Positions 24,801 to 33,682 of a stretch of DNA of 64,000 nt are shown piece after piece. The translations under genes were made by a program, and so were the position numbers. Each line of letters begins with the position of its first letter. Within the stretch, counting starts at the first letter, position 1. Below the pieces are notes generated by a model. It saw only the letters and a program-made list of their open reading frames with translations, did no database searches and was not told the DNA's origin. Origin of the DNA: Meandrina meandrites (lineage: Eukaryota > Cnidaria > Anthozoa > Scleractinia > Meandrinidae); contig OY855913.1 in NCBI GenBank assembly GCA_963693305.1, positions 14,563,522 through 14,627,521 on the forward strand, written 5' to 3'.

Positions 24801-27639
24801 CAGTTGAACTCCGTTATTCCACACTCAGGGGAAAAGATAAATAGTTCGAAAAGGCGAGTCAGCATTACACGAAGGTATTAAGGCCTTGTCCGCATGAATC
24901 CGTGCGAGCGGGACCTAAATATGAAAATAACAACTATCAATGATAATTCGCTATAACATGATGACATGAAATTTTTTTGTTGACCAGGGACTGGAAGAGA
25001 ACACCCGAACTGTCAAGTTAATGATAACACAAGATTGATTACAGGATTATATCATTTACATGTATTTTTCTTGTATTAATATTAGTATTAGTGTAGTCTC
25101 CAGTGTCCCCTAATTAGTATGGGACTATAAGAGCTATAAGGTTCTTGACACTTTAATAAAGTTCTCATTCATTCAAGTGCTAACCTGTAGAACAGGCGGA
25201 TTTGCGGGAGAGAGCGCAATACACAAGCGCAATGCTCGAGGAGGTTGAAGCAGTTACAATAGCGGGGATTTTGAAGTAACCGAGTTCAAAATTACTGATA
25301 GCAAATGCCGAAGAAAGCAAGGAAATAGGATTGAGTTCTACATAACGGGGCGTGCGAAATAACGGTGTTAAAATAGCGGGATCCAATGTTATCACTTATC
25401 ACTTCACCTTATGCCAATAAAGAAGTCAAAGAAGAATTGTGAATAACTAATATTATGAATCATTCAAAATATTCCTCCGTTTCTGATTGGCTTCCAATCC
25501 CCGGCATATTCCAGCTAACCAGCTAACACCGACCAAATTTGGAAGACGCTTGTATTATTGGACGATTGACGTCAATCGTCCAATAATAGAGAAATTATTG
25601 AACGATTGATTGAAATCGCGAAAATGGTCGCTAAATTTGAACATTGCGACGAAAAATTTCCAAATTATTAGATGATAAAGATAGTAAAAACACAAAGAAG
25701 CTTCGAAGGGAAGTCAGTTGATTTTTAAAGCTTATCTTCAGGAAAATAACATCCAAAATCCAGCAACAGCGGAGGAATTGGTCACTGTTTTGCGAAAATT
25801 CCACGCCGAAGTGAGAACTCCTTTAAATGCACTTGGAAATATTTTAAATGATTGATAAAACTATTATTGAATTCGGCCTTCGTATTATATGAAGAATTAT
25901 GAAGATCTCGGAGGTTGTAATCCGCCTCAGCCTTCGACTTCGGCGGATAACAACCTCCTTGCTCTTCATATCATACTCAGCCTCATCCAATAATTGCAAA
26001 ATAATTGGACTAAGTAGAGCTGTACAATTCAGGGAGTAGTTGGGCAGATAATCGCGCACGATTTCTCTCTGAATTGTACGACACAAGGTCCAATTTCTAA
26101 TTAATTGTATCAATAACAAATTTCGAGGCTATAAAGTCTTTGAGAACCTCCTATGTGAAAAAGTCAAGGGTATGTTCAATCCGTTGTACAAACAGTAGGA
26201 AAATTGCAAGAAAAAACTCATCCAAGTTCATGTGATTGACACGTGAATGGAGTAGTTGTTGCCCAATTAAGGAGGCTCGCAATGGTTTCCAGCAATTTCA
26301 AGCTCTTAAACTTTGATGGGTCAGTACTACAGATTTTTATCAGTTGCTGCTACAATAATGATATCAAACAAATTCCCAATCATTGCTGAACAAGTTGCGG
26401 TCATTTTCATGACGTCACTGGTTACTATAGCAACAGTTTTACCCGTTAAAAACACCCTTAATTTTCTCTTTAAGTGCTTATAACTCAGAAACGAGTCCGG
26501 TGACCCCCATTTTTTATTATTGAATAATGATAAGCATGTTAAGATGCAACTTTTTGCAAAGTTAAAAAAAATTCTCCGGAGCAGTTTCAGAGCCACCTTA
26601 AATTTACGGAAATTTAAGGTGGCTATTTAAGGTGGCTATGAGTTATAAGCACTTAAAGAGAAAATTAAGGGTGTTTTTAACGGGTAAAACTGTTGCTATA
26701 GTAACCAGTGACGTCATGAAAATGACCGCAACTTGTTCAGCAATGATTGGACATTTGGTCGATATCATTATTGAAGCAGCAACTGATAAAGATTTGTAGT
26801 ACTGACCCATCAAAGTTTAAGAACTTGAAATTGCTGGAAACCGTTGTGAGCCTCCTTAAATGCATCCAATTACAAAAAAGTTGTAATTGGGACGGGTGTA
26901 ATTGGACACGTGAGCACGCACCAATTGCGTGAGAAATAGGTGCGCGCAGAACCTTTCAAAGTCGACAATTTTTTTATAGGTACTAATAAATGAATAGTTG
27001 AGCAAGAGGTTGCAGATCACGTTAGGAGACTGGCATGGTCAATTCTGTCAGTGGCTATCCTTAATAGTGCAGGCGTCAATAGAAGTGCAAGCAAAACTTC
27101 TCCATTCTTGATTTCAGAGCACTATTCAAAGAGAAATTGAAAAATTTCATTCCTTAATTCTTGCTTTGTTTACTACTGGAAAAACTCTATTTAGACCCTC
27201 CTCCCCCACCTACCCAGACGCCTATCACTTGATTCTAGCAAGATTAATGAGGTATAAACTGTATAAACAGAGTAAGCACGTTTACATCCCTTTATTTAGA
27301 AAGGGGAAGAGGCTTATTTAAAGCTTTTACGGCTATGTGACGCCGTTTTACCTTCTTCCGTCCCATACTCTTAACAAATCTCTCTCTTCCCCTCTCCCTT
27401 TTAGAACGTTCCAATAGTCTACCTACTGAGACGTTTTTTAAAATTGGAGAAAAGCAACGAAGAGGTAGTTCTAAATTTTATATCTAAAAAGTATGATTGT
27501 TATTTGTTGTCAGGTTCAACAGAACGGTAAACTGCTGACCGTGTTCTCTTCGTCGCAGTACTGCGGGGGGTCGAATGAAGCGGCTTGCATCCTGGCACAT
27601 CAAAACAAACTGCGCACAATCCGACTGGATACCACGTGA
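5106..27639 (+). CDS. PPP-family Ser/Thr protein phosphatase with N-terminal EF-hand-like region (16 exons, 5' incomplete)
   Basis: Exons: 5106-5394, 5966-6286, 7166-7289, 8467-8640, 9225-9308, 10612-10788, 13420-13500, 14966-15152, 15846-16071, 16601-16731, 17598-17704, 18060-18162, 19280-19422, 23879-23971, 24705-24789, 27514-27639. Every junction is AG/GT, codon phases agree at each join, and the 2,451 nt total is an exact 817 codons (816 aa plus stop TGA at 27637). Order along the product: unrecognised region (residues 1-200), EF-hand-like helices and loops (about 205-390), basic/serine linker (390-480), PPP catalytic domain (about 500-810). Known for the family: metal-dependent dephosphorylation of phospho-Ser/Thr proteins. 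No signal peptide or membrane segment is seen, so a cytosolic or nuclear location is likely (inference). A splice acceptor at 5104-5105 precedes the first exon, so the true start is probably upstream. The in-frame ATG at 5088 lies in the polypyrimidine side and is a weak alternative. Intron 13 contains the SLC7A gene on the other strand. Confidence 0.85.
6357..6768. mobile_element. 412-bp deletion derivative of the 315-3433 element, 5-bp target duplication AGCCA
   Basis: It has the same CAAGGCTGCTGCCTAA ends as the 3.1 kb copy and is near-identical to it over the first 300 bp and the last 100 bp. The middle is missing after GGGACTGACT. AGCCA flanks it at 6352-6356 and 6769-6773. It lies in a phosphatase intron, just after the exon 2 donor. 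Confidence 0.85.
7166..10788 (+). CDS. EF-hand-like exons 3-6 of the phosphatase
   Basis: Exons 3-6 encode about residues 204-389. The clearest loop is [12 protein letters not shown] in exon 4. It has D at position 1, N at 3, a hydrophobic residue at 8 and E at 12, as in calcium-binding EF-hands, with H at 5 and N replacing the usual G at 6. A second loop in exon 4 ends in LSFEEF, with the closing E kept but S at position 1 instead of D. Exon 3 (around [14 protein letters not shown]) and exon 6 (around [13 protein letters not shown]) look like degenerate loops. The spacing suggests four helix-loop-helix units in two pairs, of which probably one binds calcium. In PPEF phosphatases EF-hands follow the catalytic domain; here they precede it. 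Confidence 0.7.
7427..7464. repeat. 18-bp stem perfect hairpin
   Basis: GAGTGACTTTTATTGGTT and its exact complement are separated by two bases. It lies in a phosphatase intron. Confidence 0.8.
8128..8287. mobile_element. 160-bp MITE with CAGTGGTGGATC ends
   Basis: The left end CAGTGGTGGATCCAG and the right end CTAGATCCGCCACTG are inverted, imperfect repeats. The interior is purine-rich and non-coding. The flanks (ATGAGATG / ATCAGAGA) do not form a clean duplication. Confidence 0.55.
9362..9660 (-). mobile_element. 3' end of a LINE: C2H2-like ORF2 tail, 3' UTR and (AAT)n tail
   Basis: On the minus strand, 9653-9447 encodes a C-terminal fragment ending in a knuckle of form [13 protein letters not shown]...LYSH, like the zinc-finger tail of many metazoan LINE ORF2 proteins. 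About 40 bases of 3' sequence follow, then an (AAT)n-type tail (9362-9408 on the + strand). It is truncated at its 5' side and sits in the phosphatase intron between exons 5 and 6. Confidence 0.65.
9720..9920 (+). mobile_element. tRNA-derived SINE
   Basis: The head has a tRNA-like 7-bp acceptor pair (GGCTTCA 9720-9726 with TGAAGCC 9792-9798), a D-arm with box A (TAGCTCAGTTGG) and a T-arm with box B (GGTTCGAATCC). The anticodon arm does not pair properly and holds extra bases, so it is not a functional tRNA. The body that follows contains GCAGTTCATATATGAATCAT, a segment I associate with an abundant coral/anemone SINE (from memory). Confidence 0.75.
10131..10427. mobile_element. MITE with AGGGAGCTTTAG ends
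   Basis: AAGGGAGCTTTAG at 10131 and CTAAAGCTCCCTAA at 10414-10427 are inverted ends of a roughly 297 bp non-coding segment that includes GACGACGGCGGCG. It lies in a phosphatase intron. No target duplication is evident. Confidence 0.55.
11045..11388 (-). mobile_element. tRNA-headed SINE (minus strand), split by a MITE at about 11098-11252
   Basis: Read on the minus strand, 11385-11290 has box A (GTGGCCTAATGGTTAGCGC) and a box-B-like GGCTCAATCCC, followed by a body ending near 11045. The body is split by a foldback MITE whose arms carry AACGCTATCCAC, with CCCAGGTGTTCAG at the left edge and CTGAACAACTGGGC at the right. A decayed relative of the SINE body lies at 57040-57230. Confidence 0.65.
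12818..13122. mobile_element. 305-bp foldback element
   Basis: Arms of about 80 bp begin TATCTCATATCCAACAAGCG and end in its complement (ATATGAGATA), with about 90% pairing by eye. The centre holds a second short palindrome around ATGAGCTCAT. A further direct fragment of the arm follows at 13130-13165. Non-coding; in a phosphatase intron. Confidence 0.75.
13754..13801. repeat. Hairpin with TAGGCTCTCCACTA arms
   Basis: GGTAGGCTCTCCACTA and TAGTGGAGAGCCTACC are exact complements around a short loop. Confidence 0.75.
13973..13994. repeat. Poly-C run (22 C)
   Basis: An uninterrupted C homopolymer in a phosphatase intron. The apparent proline/glycine ORFs over it are artefacts. A 17-base C run also occurs at 18481-18497. 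Confidence 0.9.
14287..14444. mobile_element. 158-bp near-palindromic foldback element
   Basis: AATAGCACGAGTTGTAGTAG at the left is matched by its exact complement at the right, and the pairing continues to a short loop near 14365. A second, smaller hairpin family with AAGTAGTATTTC lies at 14710-14815. Confidence 0.8.
15846..27639 (+). CDS. PPP catalytic domain exons 9-16
   Basis: The family motifs occur in order: GDLHGN (residues 555-560), GDYVDRG (587-593), RGNHE (618-622), VHGG (672-675), MWGDP in exon 13, RAHE (765-768) and [11 protein letters not shown] in exon 16. By alignment with PP1-type enzymes the metal ligands D556, H558, D588, N620, H673 and H767 and the catalytic H621 are all present, so an active enzyme is expected. 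The HGG motif continues IPLPSQGG, not the usual LSP, and the common SAPNYC is SSSQYC. The intervening intron 24790-27513 is 2.7 kb and carries several foldback repeats. No strong poly(A) signal lies directly after the stop; an AATAAA occurs at 28489-28494. Confidence 0.92.
18170..18360 (-). pseudogene. LINE endonuclease-domain fragment
   Basis: On the minus strand the translation includes [18 protein letters not shown] and [15 protein letters not shown]. This matches the GDFN-type endonuclease region of Jockey/CR1/RTE-like LINEs. Both ends are truncated. It starts a few bases after the phosphatase exon 12 donor at 18163. Confidence 0.7.
19690..19802. mobile_element. Mutator-like MITE copy 1, 9-bp target duplication CCTTGTAGG
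   Basis: TAGGCTCGATTTCCAGCCG at the left and GGCGGAAATCGAGCCTA at the right bound 113 bp. CCTTGTAGG flanks it exactly at 19681-19689 and 19803-19811. It lies in the large phosphatase intron, just downstream of the SLC7A gene end. Confidence 0.85.
20143..22584 (-). CDS. SLC7A-type cationic amino acid transporter (CAT subfamily), two exons
   Basis: Exon 1 runs 22584-20865 and exon 2 20357-20143. The donor reads TTTATTG|GTGAGT and the acceptor CCTTGAAG|GT; the join completes a GGT codon and gives 644 aa. The product has a short cytosolic N-terminus, a long run of hydrophobic segments consistent with the 14-helix CAT fold, and a C-terminal acidic serine-rich tail after YGIHNSKEA. Family landmarks include [58 protein letters not shown] and [13 protein letters not shown]. 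The helix-1 substrate loop reads GPGLY where CATs usually have GAGVY. Known role of the family: sodium-independent uptake of arginine, lysine and ornithine at the plasma membrane. SLC7A4/SLC7A14-like members may transport other substrates, and I cannot choose between them. The start is the first Met before the conserved N-terminal region. The gene lies inside intron 13 of the phosphatase gene, antisense. Confidence 0.9.
25553..25588. repeat. 36-bp perfect palindrome
   Basis: The sequence reads identically on both strands and is centred on GACGTC. A second, longer hairpin region with TCGGAGGTTGT/ACAACCTCC arms lies at 25905-25970. Confidence 0.85.
26271..26855. mobile_element. TTAA-flanked element with 222-bp inverted arms
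   Basis: The ends GGAGGCTCGCAA and TTGTGAGCCTCC are flanked on both sides by TTAA (26267-26270 and 26856-26859). The arms are about 222 bp and roughly 95% complementary, around a 150-bp centre. A TTAA target is used by piggyBac and Kolobok transposons (family knowledge). No transposase; it lies in the last phosphatase intron. Confidence 0.75.
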
Positions 27640-29147
27640 CCAGCTTTGCACACTTCAAAGAAGTTCAAAGAATAATGGACACGCCATCGTTGTTGCGTTG
27701 CAAATTGCTTGTCAGTTTTATTTAATGAGTAACATTCAATATATAGTGAATTATTTATCTAACAGAATATTATTAATGTTAATTAACATCAATTACTGAC
27801 GTTAAAGTTCGCATATTTAATATAAGCGCACATCACACTTAAGGCTAAAACAAGTGCCGGTCTGTAAGGCTGTCTTTAGCAGCATACGCGTTACTCGTTT
27901 CTATCAAATCCAAAATTCTCTCAGGCTGAAGACAACCTCACAAAGATTACTTAGTTAGAGAGCAAGTTCCATGGATGGTTGAAGCTTGAGCATTACAACT
28001 CATTTTGGATTTTTCTTTCATAATCAGAACAAAGAGCACATGAAAATTTCATTTGGTTAAAGCCGTATGTTTTAGGTCTTGTAATACATTTTTGTTCGCG
28101 TTTTGAAACAGAGAAGTAACGATTTTATTTTGTTCAACTTTTTTGTCTGTTGAGATCGATTTGTATTGTCAACAGTTAACTCTCTGTGCAACCAATTTTG
28201 TACTATAATATTCACAATAACTCGACCTTTATTTTAGCATATGCTCTATTCACGTTTGGTTGTTTATTTTTGAAGTTGTAAAGCTTCCTTAAACTTATTG
28301 CATGGGTAAAAAATAATTGCAGATGAAAAATCTTAAAAAAAAGATGATCTGGACGAAAAATTCTCAGTAAATTCAGATCGAGTCTAAAGAGTGGAAGCAG
28401 GATATGATGTAACGAAATCAGTTTCCAAGTCAAAACCAATAGAACCTTCTTTAAGTTGTGTTTTGTATTTTTGTCGGTGACTAGCATCAATAAAAAGTTT
28501 TTCTAACTTAAACTGCGCTGTTAAAATGTAACTGCATAATTACTCAAATTACTAAGCGGACACCCCTCGGGACGCGAAAAAAGTGTCCGTAACTGGAGTT
28601 GGCCGTTTACGAGAATGGTTCTCGTAAGCGGCCACAAGAAGTGTAGATGATAGATGGCCGCTTACGTGAGCTTGCCCAGTTTAAGTCGATTGATAGAAAC
28701 AAGGTATAGAGATTGTTAACAGGATTTTTTCGAGTGTCCGGTTACGGGAACTTAATAAACGGCACGCGATGCATGCAGAAGCGATGACGTTTCACAAGGG
28801 GTCTTTGATAATTTTCAGGACATTTGTCAAAAAATTAGGGTACATAAAAGTAACTGACACCTTCTGTGCTGAATGATTGTTCAACAAAAATTGCGTTATC
28901 TTGGCGTGAGATACGATATACGATGCAAGGTCAAACGCTGTCTAAAATTGTTTACACCTTTTGTTTTAAAGAATGGAGAGATTTCTGTTTACTAAATCTT
29001 ATAGAACGCATCAAATATAATTTGTTTCTTTCGTTTATGCTTTAAATTAGTCCTTTCTAACGGCCCAGGAGTATTTTGCTTTGAGTTCTATGCGACGATT
29101 TCTTGTTGAGTTGACTTGATTTTTTTCCCAGTATTCGGTTCTGTACA
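27640..29147. other. Region after the phosphatase gene, no gene seen
   Basis: Probable 3' UTR and intergenic DNA. It holds an AATAAA at 28489-28494 and, at 28555-28770, a diverged repeat with several copies of a motif like GGCCGCTTACG. No reading frame looks protein-like. Confidence 0.5.
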
Positions 29148-29513
29148 ATATGCGAGTCATGCGAGCCATGCGAGGCAGACCTGCCAGGCACTTAAAAATA
29201 CCAATAAAAAGGCTACCTATACGATCTGTAGGCTAACCGAAGTGCTTGTTTGGCGGAGTGTTGCTAGGCTAACCAATGTGTTATTTAGGCTAACCGAAAT
29301 GGCTCGCTTGCCTCGCATGACTCGCAAGCCATGTGAACCGGGCAAGCAAGAAATCCCTTATCCCAATATAAAAGCTAACCGCAAGCTACCTAAGAGCTAA
29401 CTGTAGGCTAACCGAAGTGCTATTTAGGCTAACCGGAGTGCTATTTAGGCTAACCAATGTGTTTTCAAGTGCCTCGCAGGTCTGCCTCGCATGGCTCGCT
29501 GGCTCGCACATTG
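29148..29513. mobile_element. Foldback element with internal ~20-bp tandem repeats
   Basis: Arms of about 45 bp share GCGAGCCATGCGAGGCAGAC (29151-29195, inverted at 29468-29512). The interior has about seven copies of TAGGCTAACCGAAGTGCTAT in variant form. ORFs across it are by-products of the repeat. Confidence 0.7.
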
Positions 29514-30894
29514 TGCATTCCCTTCGGTTCTACAGATCGGTTGATCACAACAGGCAACAGACAACAGACAACAACAGATCCTGTCCACTCGCACGGCGAG
29601 ATTAATCGATCACGTCATCGTCATCGCTTAAAAAAAGGTTTAAGATGGCTCACCTTTTCAACAGATGTTTCAAAACTGCTAATAATCGGTTGCTTCGTCT
29701 GCAGTCACGACAGACATCACTTCTTAACTTTATGCCAAATTTATTCGATAACTGATAAAGTGCAACACTCACTGCAGACTCGAAATCTCAATTTAACAGC
29801 TACAAATGAAATAAGGTTTGCCGATCGGTGATGATGCAAGCTGCAAAAAAATATCTTCCTTTGCCAAAAAACAAGATGGCGGATCTCAAAAAGAATACAA
29901 ACAATGCACCTAGTTCCCATTGCTCTTCGGTTCAATTCAGGGAGTAATCGTAACACCGTAACACCAAAAATTCCATAAATTCCATCGCTTTTCCACTTTA
30001 CAGCATTAACCGATGACGTCATAAAATGACGTCATCGCTTAAAAACAAAGAAAAAGTATTAGTCGTAATCTCTGAAAGTGTCTGCGGCCGCTTACGGGAA
30101 TCTGCGCTTACAGATCTTCGCTTCAATCTTGAGATCTTCGTTTTTTCCGCGGTGATCTTCGCGTCTTCGATTTCTTTGGAAATACCCCGAGGCTCATTTT
30201 CGCGAAATTAATCTGGTTCCGGCGAATAAGGTATGTTAAAATTTGTCCGTTTGCCATGTATTTTGTGACCTGTTACCTAAAATGTGGGTCGTTTGTCAAT
30301 TCTTAATTACCTTATTTTTCTGGATTATCAGTTTAAGATTTTGGCCGTTTTTCAGCTATCAGATAAACGTTTGGCCATTTCGTTAGTAACAAAAAGGGAA
30401 CAATAAAAAGTAAATGTGATACATGAGTAACTTTAAAGGCGTAGATATACCTTGTTTTCTTGATCATAAATTGATCTACCAACTCGAGAGAGGGGGGAGG
30501 AAACTTAATAGAGAGTAAACATGTAGAAAACAAGTTAATCCGCCATTTTAATACACTTTTCTTTCATAAGAATGCATTTTATAAGAATATCGAGATTCAG
30601 ATTTGCGAAATTTTAAGAATAAACCCGAGGCTGAGATTTTGAAAGGAATATAATTTTGTGTGTTGACAATATGTAAATACAATACAATTACATTGTATAT
30701 GTTTTTAACTAAACCGTATAAAATTTTTCCTTTCTCTAAACAAAACGATAAATAAAATCTCTAAATAAAACGGTAAAAACCTCCACTAGCCAAATTTTCG
30801 ATGCTTATGACAGTTCAATGAACGGTACATGTAATTCATCTGTATGGTTTTCAGATGAGCGCGCGCGCTGAGAAAACTTTCCAACCACTGACAT
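29514..30894. other. Spacer before the L1 insertion, no gene seen
   Basis: Contains a CAACAGACAA simple stretch at about 29550 and repeated GATCTTCG motifs around 30110-30170. Neither strand has a reading frame with recognisable features. Confidence 0.45.
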
Positions 30895-31080
30895 ATAGGG
30901 TGAGTAGCGTTAGAGACTAGGCCGAGTATGATGGCCGACGGAGGTATCTTCGCGGCTCCGTAACTTGACCGTTTTCCCTGAAATATTGTTTTAGTGCGAA
31001 GCAGGACGTTATACTCGGAGAAAAAAAACCTACACTAGTGAAGTCGCGGCTAATTTCGATACATTTTCTATCGCTGATGC

Positions 31081-32028
31081 ATGGCAAAGCGTGCTCAACG
31101 ATCAACAAGTTCTTCGTCCTCGACGCACTCTCCGCCTTCACCGAAGAGAAATAAATTTCACAGCAAAGAAATGGAAGACGGCGAGACTCTCGAAACTCCA
31201 GTCACACTCTTGCAATTGCTGGACAAGCTAAATCACATTGACAACAGAATGGAAGATCATTTCGGAAGCTTAAGAACAGAAATGGCAACCTAAGGTCAAA
31301 GGTGTGAACTCCAGGCAGAGATCGAAGGTGTCAAAATCACAATGAAAGAAATGGAAAAATCACTGGAGGCTGCGTGGGATGCTATCGGAGATATCCAAGA
31401 AGAATCAAAGGCCAGTTGTGCTTCAAGAAAAAAGCTTCAAACCGATTTGGATAGCCAGAGTGCTGAAATAGTACAACTCAATAGAAGACAGTCGCAACTT
31501 GACGACCACCGCAAACAAATAGAGAATCTTAAATCAAAGCTGGCGGAGGAACAGGAAAAAGTAATTGCTCTTGAAACCTATTCAAGAAGAGAGAATCTAC
31601 GATTTATGAATATTCCGGAAGAGCCAGGCGAAAATTGTATCGACACAATTTACGATTTAATCGAAAACGGACTTAACATTAACACGGAACATATGCAGCT
31701 ACAGGCGGTCCACAGAGTCGGAAAAGTTCGATCCAACGACGTCGACAGGGCTTCTCCAAGGCCAGTAATTGTTAGATTTCTGCTGAGAGACGATAGAGGG
31801 AAAGTTCTAAAGGCAAAGAACAAACTGAAGAGCTCAGAAAATTACAAAGACGTCTACATCACGCAAGATTACGCTAGAGCGATCCAGATGGAGAGGAAAA
31901 CTCTCATCAAAGCGATGTTCAAGGCCAAGGAAAAAGGTTTGAATGCCAAAGTAGTAAACAGAAATCTTATGGTGAACAATGCAGTTTACCGTGTAGACAA
32001 TATTCCTACCGAATTTAAATCTCCTTAA
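31081..32028 (+). pseudogene. L1 ORF1 (coiled-coil RNA-binding protein), one internal stop
   Basis: It is 315 codons long with a TAA at 31291, in the same frame before and after. The N-terminus is basic and serine-rich (MAKRAQRSTSSSSSTHS). A heptad-like coiled coil follows from about 31200 to 31590. Then comes the L1 RRM-type core with YSRRENLRFMNIPEEPGEN, and a C-terminal domain with AVHRVG and PRPVIVRFL. In active L1s this protein trimerises and packages the RNA. A single stop suggests recent decay. Confidence 0.85.
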
Positions 32029-32364
32029 ATAATTGTTACTAGTAAACGTACGTGAACCTTTCTGTCTTGCTGCAAAAATACATCAAAATAGGAATTCGGA
32101 ACACACGTCGTTACGTGTTACTCGGTTTACGGTTATATATTCAAGGGAGTCTGCCCATTTAGTCAGTTTATAATACAGCTCCCTTGCCTTCCTTTGCTGA
32201 TTCGGCTCTCGGCAAAGTAGTTTCACCACGCTAGTTTTACCCACAAACTGGCTTTTTACTGTCGCTCGCGTGTGTTTAGTATTTTTGTAGTATTTAAAAT
32301 TTTTGTTTGCATGTTAATATTTCTTCTACAGGTTTCTTGGCAACTATCTAGTAATACAGTAATA

Positions 32365-33613
32365 CCAGAAGTCCATAACTAGAAGTCTACATCTGGTATT
32401 GGGGCGCGTGCCATGTCTTTCGCGTGTAGGCTATTTTTAGAAACTGATGTCTCGCGAGAAAATGACGTAACCCACTATTTCGACACGATTGGAGTTCTAA
32501 GTTGCGGCCGAATATTTTGGAAAGTGGCAGGTGAAATAAATCAAATCACATCAAAACACTTGATAGGCCATTCTCTTTAATTCTTACATTTCGACAGAAG
32601 TAGTATCGTAGATAGTGATTTCAAACGTCTGTTCAGTGGCATTTGAAGGCGAGTGAAAAAGCAACCCGTCGCCGGGTTTCAGTAGACAAACTCACAAAAC
32701 AAACTGGTCGACTTTTTATAATTTACGAGAGAATTTATGAACAGAAGTTCCCCAAACTTTTAGTAGTTAAGTGTGTCTTTATTTTGTACAGCATATCCTC
32801 GTGTTAAAATACTAGACAACATACACAACACAATAGCTGCACACTGCGAAGTGTCCGAGAAGCACAACTTGAATTAAACTTTTGACGGATGTGAATGAAA
32901 TCATCATTGTTCGATGAATTAAACTCGTATTTCTATTCATATTAAAACAAGTACATTACCTTAGTCAGTCTTTTGTTTTCATGCCATCCTTGTAATTCCA
33001 AAAGCATGCGAAACTCGCCAAACTTGTCGTTTTCTCTGAATGTTGTTCTCAAACGAATCAAACTTCATTCTGTTCATTCCGCGCTCGATGTTGAGCGCTT
33101 CAGACCAAAATGCACTTGCTCTCTTAATGCCTGTCTTCATCTTGAGAGTACCATTAATCTTTAGTGTCTTCGCATTTTGAATTTGACTCTGAATTAGTCT
33201 ATCTTGCCCGCTGCCATTTCGTATTCTGACTCCAAAACACTGAGGTCCTCTCGCTTATTTGGATGCTCCGAATTTTTACAACTTCGATGCTATCGTCATC
33301 GATGAAAGATGGCCTGATGATTCTTGTCCGGACGATTTAATCCTCATAAAACGGAAATTACGATGACCAACAAACAGAAATTTCGTAATGCCGTTCGCTC
33401 GAGTTCACTCGTCCTCTGCAGTTCTGCTTTTCTTCAAAAATTTGTTCAACCAATCAAAGGCGCGAATTAAAAAATACTTCAATGTGATTGGCTACTTGTT
33501 CGCGGCAAAGCTGTTCTAAAAATAGCCTACACGCGAGGAGCGCGAGGTACACGCGAAAGATATATCTCAAAGCCTATTACCAGAGATGTAGACTTCTAGT
33601 TATGGAATTCTGG
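32365..33613. mobile_element. TIR element inside the L1, 5-bp duplication TAATA
   Basis: Inverted ends of about 29 bp (CCAGAAGTCCATAACTAG... with one mismatch) bound 1,249 bp between TAATA at 32360-32364 and 33614-33618. Subterminal sequence around CTTTCGCGTGTAGGCTATTT also recurs inverted. No transposase frame; it sits between ORF1 and ORF2. Confidence 0.65.
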
Positions 33614-33682
33614 TAATACCTACAAGGAAGCTTCTATACTTAACTAATCTTGGAAGAATCAACTACGCATTTTCTCAATTTC

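Noticed and set aside
32973..33164. 63-codon ORF inside the 32365-33613 element as a transposase fragment
   Set aside because: Too short and without any catalytic or DNA-binding motif.
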